From positions 1 through 33,699 of the forward strand of contig SLKC01000025.1 in NCBI GenBank assembly GCA_007134775.1: a stretch of DNA of 33,699 bases, in the 5' to 3' direction. Shown piece by piece: positions 10,006 to 17,597 of this stretch (its first letter is position 1; each line of letters starts with the position of its first letter). The DNA comes from Ectothiorhodospiraceae bacterium (lineage in GTDB: Bacteria; Pseudomonadota; Gammaproteobacteria; XJ16; Halofilaceae). Position numbers and translations under genes: made by a program. The notes beneath the pieces are model-generated. The model made no database searches. It saw only the letters and a list, made by a program, of their open reading frames with translations, and had not been told where the DNA came from.

Positions 10006-10030
10006 AGCCCGGCCCCGTGCCGGGCTTTTT
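10006..10030 (+). terminator. Intrinsic terminator of rpmB-rpmG
   Basis: AGCCCGGC (10006-10013) pairs with GCCGGGCT (10019-10026) around a 5-base loop and runs directly into five Ts, then GTTTT. It begins 26 bases after the rpmG stop. This is a classic Rho-independent terminator. Confidence 0.93.
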
Positions 10031-10050
10031 GTTTTCGGCGCCCGCCAAGA

Positions 10051-10079
10051 CCGCGTCGCAGTACAGCAAAGCGGCGGGC
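10051..10079 (+). repeat. GC-rich dispersed repeat block, copy B left arm
   Basis: This block matches 8386-8414 at 25 of 29 bases. Together with the inverted partial copy at 10157-10179 it forms the two ends of a roughly 130-base intergenic unit between the rpmG terminator and the GcvT-like gene. Confidence 0.55.
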
Positions 10080-10156
10080 CCTTGCCCGGGGACCGCTCGA
10101 GCCTTCCATGGGCGCTTGGAGTGCGGCCCTCCCTGGCCGCACGCGCCCCTCCGGAG

Positions 10157-10219
10157 ACCCCGCCGCTCCGCTGCACTCCAGTCCTTCCCCTTGGCGAGCT
10201 TGGCGCCTTGGCGAGCGTT
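10157..10219 (-). repeat. Inverted copy of repeat blocks (GC-rich block plus CGCCAAG array)
   Basis: On the minus strand this reads three spaced CCAAG units (10219-10189) and then the GC-rich block (10179-10157). That is the same order as on the plus strand at 8297-8414, so this is a shorter inverted copy of the region beside folK. Confidence 0.5.
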
Positions 10220-10234
10220 TCCGGGTCGTGTCCC

Positions 10235-11554
10235 TCAGTACGCGGAGTCGCGGCCCTCGGCCCGGGCGCGCTCGCGCGAGCTCGGGTTCACCGACGGACG
10301 GAAGGGCATCTCCACGACCTCGGCGTGCACCGGATGGCCCGGATAGGGCTGATATTCCTCCGGCAGCCAGGCGACGAGTTCGGTGCCCAACTCAGCCTTA
10401 TCGACCGCCACGTAGGCCATACCGATGTTGACCTCGAGTTCGGGCGAGTACCATGGCGAGGTAATCCAGCCGATGGGCTCTCCCTCTTCGCTTTCGGCCA
10501 CCAGCCAGAAGTCGGACGCGTAGTCCTCGACCGGCTTGCCGCCGAGTTTCAGACCGACGAGCTGGTGATGGAACGGCGGGTTGCCCGCGTTGACCTGCTC
10601 CCGGGTGCGCTCAAGCGCTTCCTTGCCAATGTAGTGCGCCTCCTTGGTCTTCGGCACCATGTGGCCGAGGTAGCACTGGAACGGGTTGGTCTCGTGGTCG
10701 AGATCCTGGCCGTAGGAGAGGATGCCGGCAGCGATACGCCGATGGTGGGCCGGGGCGATGACCATCAGCTCGTGCTTTTCGCCCTCTTCCTTGATCTTGT
10801 ACCAGACAGTCTCGGCGTTGAGCGTGGAGTCGTAGGGGTAGACCTCGTAGCCCTTCTCCCCGCTGAAGCCGGTCTGCGAGATGATGCAGTCGACGCCGGC
10901 GATCTTCGCCGCCATCAGGCCGTAGTAGGGCACGTCGCGGATGCCCTCGCCGACCAGATCGACCATCAGGGCCTCGGACTTCGGCCCCTGGATCTGCAGC
11001 GGCGAGACGTCGATCTCGTCGATCTCGACGTTGTAGCGGGCGAAGACGTTGATGCCCTGGAACCAGTACATCAGGTCCGAATCGCTGATGGTGAACCAGA
11101 ACTCGTCATCGGCAACCCGCAGCATGACCGGATCATTGAGGACATGGCCTTTCTCGTTACACAGGATCACGTAGCGGCCCCGCATGACCGGCACCCGGGT
11201 GACGTCGCGCGTGCACACGAGGTTGCAGAAGGCCTCGGCATCGGGACCCTTGACCCGGATCGGGCGCTCGACAGCCACATTCCACAGCGTGACGTGGTTG
11301 ACCAGAGCGCGGTACTCGACCATGGCGCCCCCGTCCTCGGGACGCACGTAGCCGCGGGGGTGGTACATGCGGTTATAGACCGTGGCACGCCAGCAGCCCT
11401 CCTCGCAGGAGAGGTGCCAGTAAGCGGACTTGCGCACGCGGTTCGAGATCAGCAGGCGAATGCCGGCATCACCCGTCTGACGGAGATTGATCGGGACCTT
11501 GCGATCGCTTTGATCAATGGACTGCTGGTAGTTGACGTTGCTGTAGTCGGTCAT
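10235..11554 (-). CDS. GcvT/DmdA-like tetrahydrofolate-dependent aminomethyltransferase family protein
   Basis: A 439-residue member of the glycine-cleavage T-protein fold, starting at ATG 11554 behind GAGGAG (11563-11568). Family features are ALVNHVTLWNVAVERPIRVKGPDAEAF near residue 82, GHVLNDPVMLRVADDEFWFTISDSD near residue 135, DVSPLQIQGPKS near residue 180, TGFSGEKGYEVYPYD near residue 225, and AAGILSYGQDLDHETNPF near residue 275. The SDSD and SPLxIQGPKS patterns resemble DMSP demethylase (DmdA) and related O/S/N-demethylases more than true GcvT, but the protein is about 60-70 residues longer than both. These enzymes pass a one-carbon unit to tetrahydrofolate. The substrate cannot be told from the sequence. 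No gcvH or gcvP is nearby, arguing against glycine cleavage. It is a single-gene unit behind a cobalamin riboswitch, so expression should rise when B12 is scarce. Confidence 0.82.
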   Translation of the reverse strand: MTDYSNVNYQQSIDQSDRKVPINLRQTGDAGIRLLISNRVRKSAYWHLSCEEGCWRATVYNRMYHPRGYVRPEDGGAMVEYRALVNHVTLWNVAVERPIRVKGPDAEAFCNLVCTRDVTRVPVMRGRYVILCNEKGHVLNDPVMLRVADDEFWFTISDSDLMYWFQGINVFARYNVEIDEIDVSPLQIQGPKSEALMVDLVGEGIRDVPYYGLMAAKIAGVDCIISQTGFSGEKGYEVYPYDSTLNAETVWYKIKEEGEKHELMVIAPAHHRRIAAGILSYGQDLDHETNPFQCYLGHMVPKTKEAHYIGKEALERTREQVNAGNPPFHHQLVGLKLGGKPVEDYASDFWLVAESEEGEPIGWITSPWYSPELEVNIGMAYVAVDKAELGTELVAWLPEEYQPYPGHPVHAEVVEMPFRPSVNPSSRERARAEGRDSAY

Positions 11555-11582
11555 GTCGAGAGCTCCTCACCCTGAAATATGC

Positions 11583-11688
11583 ACATCCTGCATGCGGGAT
11601 GTCGGGTGCAAGCTCGCGGCGAGTATCGACTTCACCAACGCCGGGCGTTCCGGCGTCGACACGCTGTCACGCCCCCATCTATGGGCGT
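11583..11688 (-). promoter_or_regulatory. Structured leader between riboswitch and GcvT-like gene
   Basis: Three hairpins can be drawn in the RNA of the minus strand. They are an interrupted stem at 11688-11669 (ACGCCC with GGGCGT), a 7-bp stem at 11656-11638 (ACGCCGG with CCGGCGT, 5-base loop), and an 8-bp stem with a CATG loop at 11602-11583, ending 14 bases before the ribosome binding site. None has a U-run. The region 11555-11769 holds no convincing gene. These may be the expression platform or a second control layer. Confidence 0.45.
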
Positions 11689-11769
11689 TCACCGTCGCCT
11701 GTCGTCGCGGCCCACCGGGCACCCCGCCCGCTCGGACCTCTGGGAATACGCCGACACGCAAGGTACGGC

Positions 11770-11960
11770 GCAGCCGACGGCAGGTTTCCTGGCTCGCGGG
11801 TCGCCGCATCGAACCGCCTTCCCGATCGCTCGGTGGCGAATTTGGCTCGACGCTCGTCGCTTACAGTTGCGGGGGCAGCTCCGGACTGGCCCCGGGACGC
11901 CACCCGCATACACGCGGGATAAGCGCCCCGTAGGGCTCCACCGGATTCCCTTTTCCCTCT
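11770..11960 (-). promoter_or_regulatory. Cobalamin (adenosylcobalamin-type) riboswitch
   Basis: Read on the minus strand, the conserved blocks come in order: GGGAATCCGGTGG (11950-11938), CTGCCCCCGCAACTGTAAGCG (about 11879-11859), GGGAAGGCG (11823-11815), and the B12 box GAGCCAGGAAACCTGCCG (11795-11778). Order, spacing and sequence match the cobalamin riboswitch family (Rfam RF00174). It lies about 215 bases before the GcvT-like gene on the same strand, with no other gene between. A UUCG-capped hairpin (11972-11957) sits just upstream. B12 binding would be expected to lower expression. A start site was not located; TACGAT (11996-11991) is a possible -10. Confidence 0.93.
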
Positions 11961-12049
11961 CCCGAAGGAGAGGCACCGTTGGCAGGAGAGATCGTACCGG
12001 GGCGATGGAAGCGGCCGGCGTCCTGCCGACGACGCCGCCTTGCCCTGCG

Positions 12050-12084
12050 GCGACGCCGGCGGCCCAGGGGGGCGCCGGCGTCGC
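12050..12084 (-). terminator. GC-rich hairpin after sapC-like gene
   Basis: A perfect 12-bp inverted repeat (12050-12061 with 12073-12084) with an 11-base loop lies 36 bases after the SapC-family stop and before the riboswitch. There is no U-run, so termination is only suggested. It may separate the two transcription units. Confidence 0.45.
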
Positions 12085-12119
12085 TCAGGGACTTGCGGTG
12101 CGCGCGCAGCGAGCGCCGC

Positions 12120-12875
12120 TCAAGCGGCGTCTTCGCTGCCCTGGCGAGCCGATAGACGGCTGACCAGACGATTCATGTTGGTGAGCGAGGCGAGGTGGGA
12201 GTAGACCCAGGCCAGCTCGCCCTGGCGGAAGAGCTTGAGCGCGGGCTCGTCGTCGAGCGCGAGCAGTTTCTTCTCGTCCACTACCTGGAGACCGCCGAGC
12301 GCGAGCCGCCCACCTTGGGGCAGTTGCACCCGCGCGGTGAGTTCAGTAAACAGATCAAGCTCGGCCAGGTGCGCGGTGAAGCGCTCTACGCGGGCGTACT
12401 GGCGCTGATACTCGCTGAGGAAGTCGACCGCGCGCTGCAACGCCGGGCCGTTTTCCCCGTCGTCGGTGAACAGGCGCTCGCCGTCGTCATCACTGCCGCC
12501 ACTCGCGGTGAAGCCACTATAGGCCTCATCGACGCAGACGGTGTATCCAGAGCTCTCGGAGCGGGCGAGGATGAAGGGGTAGCGGCGCGCGAACGCGGGC
12601 ACATAGCGCGCATCCCAGGCACCGTCTTCGCCGACAAAGAGATTCTCCTCGTTGCGCAGACCGAGCAGCGCAACCGGCACATAGCGGTCCTCGCCAAGGC
12701 GGGAGAAGACGATCGGGTACTCCTTGCTCGCCTCGATGAACTCAACGCCGGCGAGCAGAACCGAATTGGTCCCCTTGGCGAAGGAGTAGTCACCCGAAAT
12801 GCTGCGGATGCGAGCGTCCCGATGCTTGTTGCGATTGATGGGCGTGGGTTGTCCGTAGAACATCAACGTAGCCAT
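12120..12875 (-). CDS. SapC-family protein
   Basis: A 251-residue soluble protein starting MATLMFYGQPTPINRNKHRDAR at ATG 12875, with AGGA about 9 bases upstream. The pattern resembles the SapC family (PF07277): an N-terminal AIRS-like strand with FAKGTNSVLLAGVEFIEASKEYPIVF near residue 33, ALLGLRNEENLFV near residue 69, and WDARYVPAFARRYPFILA near residue 86, followed by an acidic loop and LALGGLQVVDEKKLLAL late in the protein. The name comes from a gene near the Caulobacter S-layer secretion locus; its biochemical role is unknown. No S-layer or type I secretion gene is visible here. It diverges from the unknown gene at 12994, with 118 bases between. Confidence 0.83.
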   Translation of the reverse strand: MATLMFYGQPTPINRNKHRDARIRSISGDYSFAKGTNSVLLAGVEFIEASKEYPIVFSRLGEDRYVPVALLGLRNEENLFVGEDGAWDARYVPAFARRYPFILARSESSGYTVCVDEAYSGFTASGGSDDDGERLFTDDGENGPALQRAVDFLSEYQRQYARVERFTAHLAELDLFTELTARVQLPQGGRLALGGLQVVDEKKLLALDDEPALKLFRQGELAWVYSHLASLTNMNRLVSRLSARQGSEDAA

Positions 12876-12993
12876 GGAAATATTCCTGAAGGTTTGTGAG
12901 ATTTGCTACACGACTGGGCATGGGCGACCGCCCTGCGCCTGCCGGCGCATCCCAACACGCCCCCTGCCGCTATTCAACGGGGAAGGGCACGGG

Positions 12994-13635
12994 ATGAACC
13001 GTGGCGGGGCGCACGTGCTCCGACCAATATCGTACAATGTTGCGCTGACATCCGAGCTGGAGCTCGAATTGGCCCGTATCGAACGCATGCACATGGAGTA
13101 TATCCCAGGGGAGGACCGGATACGCCTGCGCGTGCGTACGAGCGACCCGGCCGAGGTGCGATGTTGGCTGACGCGCCGCTTTACCCGGCACCTGTGGCAG
13201 GCGCTGGAGAAGACGATGGCGGACGACCCCGAGCTGGCCGCCGCGAGTTCCCCCGGGGAACGCTCGGCCCGCCTCGCCCGCAAGCACGAGCGTGCCAACG
13301 CGCTTTCGCCCGCGCGCGAGGAACGGGCCGATGCGGAGACGCAGAGTGAGGCGAAGACGCAGGGCGAGCAACCGGCCGAGTTCCCCCTGGGGCCGCAGCC
13401 ACTGCTGATCACGCGCCTGCGGGTGCGCCGGACTGAACACGGCCACCGTCTCTCCCTGCTGCCCCCTGACGACGAGACCGAGGGGTTGCATATCAACATG
13501 GACGAGACCCTGCTGCACCGCTTCGCTGCCCTGCTCGCCCGCTCGGCCGAGCAGACCGACTGGGGGCTGGAGCTCAAGCCGCCGAGCCTGGCCGGCGCAC
13601 TCGGCGGCCTTCAGCCCGGCGAACGAGTCCACTGA
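12994..13635 (+). CDS. Conserved-looking hypothetical protein, first gene of the ABC/mutM run
   Basis: Unrecognised protein of 213 residues if it starts at ATG 12994, with GGGGAAGGG (12979-12987) upstream. The part that looks constrained is in the middle: MHMEYIPGEDRIRLRVRTSDPAEVRCWLTRRFTRHLWQAL (from residue 32), then an acidic/charged linker, then PLLITRLRVRRTEHGHRLSLLPPDDETEGLHINMDETLLHRFAALLARS. It is soluble, with no signal peptide. An alternative start is ATG 13087 (MHMEYIP): a -10-like TACAAT sits at 13033-13038, which would place a promoter inside the longer reading. It ends 2 bases before the ABC ATPase start and is likely cotranscribed with it. No function is proposed. Confidence 0.7.
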   Translation: MNRGGAHVLRPISYNVALTSELELELARIERMHMEYIPGEDRIRLRVRTSDPAEVRCWLTRRFTRHLWQALEKTMADDPELAAASSPGERSARLARKHERANALSPAREERADAETQSEAKTQGEQPAEFPLGPQPLLITRLRVRRTEHGHRLSLLPPDDETEGLHINMDETLLHRFAALLARSAEQTDWGLELKPPSLAGALGGLQPGERVH

Positions 13636-13637
13636 GC

Positions 13638-14606
13638 ATGGCAGGGGCCAATACGCTGATCGAGGCGAGTGGACTGGCGTGCCACTACGGTGACACCCAC
13701 GCCGTCGACGGCGTTGACCTCGAGGTGCGACAGGGCGACGTCCTCGGCCTGCTCGGCCCCAATGGCGCAGGCAAGAGTTCCACCCTCGGGATGATTTGCG
13801 GCACCTTGGCCCCGACAGCCGGGCGCGTGCGCATCGCCGGCGTTGACCTCATCGAATCGCCGCGCCGTGCCAAACGCGCGCTCGGCTATCTACCGGAGGA
13901 GCCGCCGCTCTATCCCGAGATGAGCGTGGCCGAATACCTCCACTTCTGTGCGGGGCTGCGCGGTCTGCGCGGCAGCGCGCGGCACCGTGCGCTCGATGCC
14001 GCCATCGAGCGCTGTAGCCTGGGCGAAATGCGCCACCGCGTGATTGCGCGCCTGTCGAAGGGCTACCGTCAGCGCACGGGCGTCGCCCAGGCGATCCTCC
14101 ATGCCCCCGCGGCCATCGTGCTCGACGAGCCCACGGTCGGCCTCGACCCGATCCAGGTCCGCGAGATCCGGGACCTGATTGCCGGCCTCGCCACGGAGCA
14201 CGCCGTCATCCTGTCGACGCACATCCTGCCCGAAGTCCAGGCCGTGTGCTCCCATGTCCACATCATGCATCGCGGGCGCATCGCCTGGCGCGACACGCTG
14301 AATACGCCCACCGCGGCACGGGCCAGTGGTGCCGTCCGCGTCGCCCTCACCGGTGATGTCGCGCTGCCGCACGATCTCCCGGGCGTGACCGCGGTCGAGA
14401 CCCTGGGGAGCGGGCGCTACCGGCTCGAACTCGAGACCGCACCGGAGCCCGTACCGAGACTGGCCGCGGCGCTCGTCGAGGCCGGCTGCGGCCTGCTCGA
14501 ACTCGTGCCCGAAACACGTTCGCTGGAACAGGTCTTCGTCGAAGTCACGGCCACCGACGTCACGGCCACCGAGGAGGCTGCGGCATCGCAAGGGCAGGCA
14601 GCATGA
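13638..14606 (+). CDS. ABC transporter ATP-binding protein, GldA/NatA-like
   Basis: A 322-residue ABC ATPase that powers export or a membrane machine together with the next gene. Walker A is GPNGAGKS (residues 40-47), the signature region is LSKGYRQR (139-146), Walker B is IVLDEP (160-165), and the switch His is in STH (195). The C-terminal about 110 residues form the extra domain typical of ABC-2 type ATPases such as GldA, CcmA or NatA. It begins 2 bases after the unknown gene and overlaps the permease start by ATGA, so translation is coupled. Confidence 0.93.
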   Translation: MAGANTLIEASGLACHYGDTHAVDGVDLEVRQGDVLGLLGPNGAGKSSTLGMICGTLAPTAGRVRIAGVDLIESPRRAKRALGYLPEEPPLYPEMSVAEYLHFCAGLRGLRGSARHRALDAAIERCSLGEMRHRVIARLSKGYRQRTGVAQAILHAPAAIVLDEPTVGLDPIQVREIRDLIAGLATEHAVILSTHILPEVQAVCSHVHIMHRGRIAWRDTLNTPTAARASGAVRVALTGDVALPHDLPGVTAVETLGSGRYRLELETAPEPVPRLAAALVEAGCGLLELVPETRSLEQVFVEVTATDVTATEEAAASQGQAA

Positions 14607-15358
14607 TCGGTGTCATCGCGCAACGCGAGATCGCTGCCTGGTTTCGCTCACCGCTGGCGTGGATCCTGCTGGCCGTGGTCCAGGCATTGAGCGCCTTCAT
14701 CTTCCTGCTGCATCTTGAGGCGTACCTGGATCTGCAGCAGGAATTCCGCGCTGAGCCGGGCGCCCCCGGTGCCACGGCGTATCTGGTGCCGCGAGTGCTG
14801 GGCGCCGGCTCCGCCGTGGTGATGCTTGCGCTGCCCGTGGTCACGATGAACCTGATGGCCGGTGAGCGGCAGCGCCGCTCGCTGCCGCTGCTGCTGAGTG
14901 CCCCGGTTGCGACCGTGGAGATCATCGCGGGCAAGTACCTCGCGCTCATCGCCATGCTGACCGCTCTGGTCGCGACACTCGCCATCATGCCACTCACCCT
15001 GGCCTTCGTCGCACCCATCGATCTGGGGCTGCTCGCCGTGGCCATTGTCGGGGTCTGGCTGTTCATCGCCGCCGTCGCCGCTGCCGGCCTCTATCTCTCC
15101 ACGCTGACGCGGCAGCCAGTCATCGCCGCGATCAGCACGCTGGGCCTGCTGCTGGTGCTGCTCCTGGCCGGTGAATGGAGCGGCACGCTCGAGGGCCCGG
15201 TGGCAGAGGCCGTGCGCTATCCAGCGCCAAGCACGCACCTGCTGCCCTTTCTCTCCGGACTGCTGGACACGAGCGCGGTCGCCTACTTCGTGCTCTTTGC
15301 CGGTCTCTTCCTCACCCTGGCGACCCGGCGACTGGACAACGAGCGCCTACCGCGCTGA
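14603..15358 (+). CDS. ABC-2 type permease, GldF-like
   Basis: A 251-residue membrane protein with about six hydrophobic segments. It opens with IAQREIAAWFRSPLAWILLAVVQALSAFIF, the usual ABC-2 permease start in GldF-type proteins. The segment MNLMAGERQRRSLPLLLSAPVATVEIIAGKYLALI near residue 88 is the cytoplasmic coupling motif (ExxxGTLE/LLSxPV-like) seen in this family. It overlaps the ATPase gene by 4 bases and is followed 6 bases later by the GldG-like gene. The substrate is not known. Confidence 0.9.
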   Translation: MIGVIAQREIAAWFRSPLAWILLAVVQALSAFIFLLHLEAYLDLQQEFRAEPGAPGATAYLVPRVLGAGSAVVMLALPVVTMNLMAGERQRRSLPLLLSAPVATVEIIAGKYLALIAMLTALVATLAIMPLTLAFVAPIDLGLLAVAIVGVWLFIAAVAAAGLYLSTLTRQPVIAAISTLGLLLVLLLAGEWSGTLEGPVAEAVRYPAPSTHLLPFLSGLLDTSAVAYFVLFAGLFLTLATRRLDNERLPR

Positions 15359-15364
15359 AGCCCC

Positions 15365-16726
15365 ATGAAGATCGATCCCACCACACGACGACGGCTCCGG
15401 CTGCAGAACCTGGTCTTTACGGTACTGGTATTGGCGCTCGTCGCGCTGGGGGGCTGGCTGACCCACATGTTCAGCTATACCAGCGACTGGACCGCGACAG
15501 GGCGTCACACCCTGGGTGATGAGACCCGCGACGTCATCGCTTTGGTGGACGACACCGTCGAGATCACCGCGTACATCGGCCCGGACGCCGTCACCCGACG
15601 CGGCGTCGAGGCCCTGATCGAACGCTACGAGTCCGCCGGCCTCGAGCTTGAGTTCGACTTCGTCAACCCGGAGGAGAACCCCACACTGGCGCGCGAACTC
15701 GACCTGGACCCCGGCGGGGAAGTCATCATCCGCCTCGGCAATCGGGAGCAACGCCTCGCCAGCCTCGACGAGGCCGAACTGACCAATGCCCTCGCGCGTC
15801 TGGCTCGCGGCGAGGACCGTTTCATCGCCTTCGTCGAAGGACACGGTGAGCGCGACCCGCTGGGCGAGTCCAATCATGATCTTGGCGATTTCGGCGAACA
15901 GCTCGCCGATCGCGGCATATACCCCCAAGCCATCAATCTCGCCGCGACGCCTCAGGTACCCGACAATGCAGATCTGTTGGTGATTGCCGGACCACAGTCC
16001 AATTACCTGCCCGGTGAGGTCGCAGCAATCCAGCGCTATCTCGCCGACGGCCGCAACCTGCTGTGGCTCACCGAGCCAGAGGCGGATGATGGCCTCGATG
16101 ACCTGGCCGAACTGCTCGCCATCGCGCGCCTGCCGGGCGTCGTGGTGGACGCCGGCGCCCAGCAGTTCGGTGCCGAGCGCCCCGATTTCGCCGTGGTCAC
16201 GGACTATGGCGAACACCCGATCACTGCCGATCTCGATGCCATCACGGTGTTCCCCCAGGCGTCGGCTCTGGAGGCATTCAGCGCCGAGGGCTGGCACCAT
16301 AAGCCGCTGCTGCGCACGCGCGAACAGAGTTGGAACGAGACCGGCCCCATCGAGGGGCGCATCTACCAGGACCCGCAGGCCGGCGAGGTCGCGGGCCCGC
16401 TCGCACTTGGCTGGGCCGCTACGCGCGGACCCGAGCCGGCCCACGACGAACCGGATACGCAGCGCGTGGCCGTCATCGGGGACGGTGATTTCCTGTCGAA
16501 TGCCTACGTGGGGAATGCCGGCAACCTGGAGTTCGGCATGCGGCTCGTCCGCTGGCTCGTGGCCGACGACGACCGTGTCCGTATCGCGCCGGAGCAGCCC
16601 GCCGACATCGAACTGGACAGGTCGCCACTGGCTCTAGGTATCATTGGGGTCGGCTTCCTGCTCGTGCTGCCCCTTGTCCTCCTCACGCTCGGTGCCATCA
16701 TCTGGTGGTATCGACAAAAACACTGA
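15365..16726 (+). CDS. GldG-family ABC-type auxiliary protein
   Basis: A 453-residue protein with an N-terminal membrane anchor (LVFTVLVLALVALGGWLTHMF, residues about 15-35) and a C-terminal anchor (LALGIIGVGFLLVLPLVLLTLGAIIWWY), enclosing a large extracytoplasmic domain. The start of that domain (DWTATGRHTLGDETRDVIALVDDTVEITAYIG) and FVEGHGERDPLGESNHDLGDFGEQLADRGIYP near residue 155 are typical of GldG/IFT52-like domains. GldG partners GldA and GldF. Outside Bacteroidetes such clusters are common but their substrate is undetermined, and gliding is not implied. The gene is in a tight run with its ABC partners and a DUF4340 gene. Confidence 0.88.
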   Translation: MKIDPTTRRRLRLQNLVFTVLVLALVALGGWLTHMFSYTSDWTATGRHTLGDETRDVIALVDDTVEITAYIGPDAVTRRGVEALIERYESAGLELEFDFVNPEENPTLARELDLDPGGEVIIRLGNREQRLASLDEAELTNALARLARGEDRFIAFVEGHGERDPLGESNHDLGDFGEQLADRGIYPQAINLAATPQVPDNADLLVIAGPQSNYLPGEVAAIQRYLADGRNLLWLTEPEADDGLDDLAELLAIARLPGVVVDAGAQQFGAERPDFAVVTDYGEHPITADLDAITVFPQASALEAFSAEGWHHKPLLRTREQSWNETGPIEGRIYQDPQAGEVAGPLALGWAATRGPEPAHDEPDTQRVAVIGDGDFLSNAYVGNAGNLEFGMRLVRWLVADDDRVRIAPEQPADIELDRSPLALGIIGVGFLLVLPLVLLTLGAIIWWYRQKH

Positions 16727-16733
16727 GATCGCC

Positions 16734-17588
16734 ATGCGGACTCGATCCTGGACCAATATCGCGCTGTTGCTCGCTGTAGCCATTGTCGCCACCGCGATCT
16801 TCCTTCTCCGCGACGGGGATCGCCTCGACCCCGCGCCGCTGACCGAACTCGAGCCATCGGCCATCACCGGCTTCGAGGTCCAGTACAGCGACAACCGCCC
16901 CGAACTCATCCTGCGGGGAGATGGTGAGAGCTGGCGCATCCTCGAACCGGTGAATCGCGAAGCGCGTTCGGGGCGGATCGTTCGCATCCTCTCCTTCCTC
17001 GATGATCGGATCGACGCCTGCTATCAGCGCAGTGAGGAGCGCATGACGGAGTTCGGCCTTGACGCCCCCGACCTGACACTGGTCGTCGATGGCGTCGAGA
17101 TCGAGTTCGGCGACCGCACAGCGGACGGCCGGCGCTATGTGGGTGCGGGCGAGCGCCTCTGCCTGGTCGACGATGTCGCCTATCCGTTGCTCGCGGGCGG
17201 CGCCACCGAGATCGCCGTTCTCGCGCTCCTGCCGCGCGGGGAACAACCGATCGCGATCGAGGGGCCGACGGCCCATGCCGTGGACCCACAGGCGCGCGAC
17301 GAGTGGGAGTTCATCGAGGGCGAAGGGGCCGGACACCGCTGGGCCGTGCGCTGGCGCTCTGCCCATCTCTCCGATTTCGACATGGATCCGCCGGACGATG
17401 ACCATGGCGAGATCCGCATCGAGCTGGCCAATGGCCAGGTCCAACGCTGGCGGATCGCGGCGGAGGCTGGCGAGGAGAGCGACCTCATCCTCGTACCCGA
17501 GGGAGCAGACTACGGGCTGGTCATTGCGCGCGACGAGGCAGCAGGGCTGGTCGCCCCTCCCGAGAGGGTCGAGGACGGCTTGAACTGA
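16734..17588 (+). CDS. DUF4340 domain-containing membrane-anchored protein
   Basis: A 284-residue protein starting MRTRSWTNIALLLAVAIVATAIFLL at ATG 16734, 7 bases after the GldG-like stop. A longer in-frame reading would overlap the preceding gene and is rejected. One N-terminal membrane segment is followed by an extracytoplasmic domain with repeated strands (WRILEPVNREARSGRIVRILSFL near residue 63, EFGLDAPDLTLVVDGVEIEFGDRTADGRRYV near residue 105). That is the usual DUF4340 layout. DUF4340 genes regularly follow GldG genes in proteobacteria and cyanobacteria, so a shared envelope complex is inferred. Biochemical role unknown. Confidence 0.85.
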   Translation: MRTRSWTNIALLLAVAIVATAIFLLRDGDRLDPAPLTELEPSAITGFEVQYSDNRPELILRGDGESWRILEPVNREARSGRIVRILSFLDDRIDACYQRSEERMTEFGLDAPDLTLVVDGVEIEFGDRTADGRRYVGAGERLCLVDDVAYPLLAGGATEIAVLALLPRGEQPIAIEGPTAHAVDPQARDEWEFIEGEGAGHRWAVRWRSAHLSDFDMDPPDDDHGEIRIELANGQVQRWRIAAEAGEESDLILVPEGADYGLVIARDEAAGLVAPPERVEDGLN

Positions 17589-17597
17589 GAACCGGTT

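Noticed and set aside
10235-11554. Glycine cleavage system T-protein (gcvT) reading
   Set aside because: There is no gcvH or gcvP nearby, the protein is longer than GcvT, and its motifs lean toward DmdA-like demethylases.
9992-11575. 527-codon plus-strand ORF over the GcvT-like gene
   Set aside because: It starts inside the rpmG terminator and follows the complementary frame of the GcvT-like gene; no motif or ribosome binding site supports it.
11567-12163. Short ORFs in the riboswitch leader region (both strands)
   Set aside because: They lie across the riboswitch's conserved blocks and hairpins, lack good ribosome binding sites and have unconvincing compositions.
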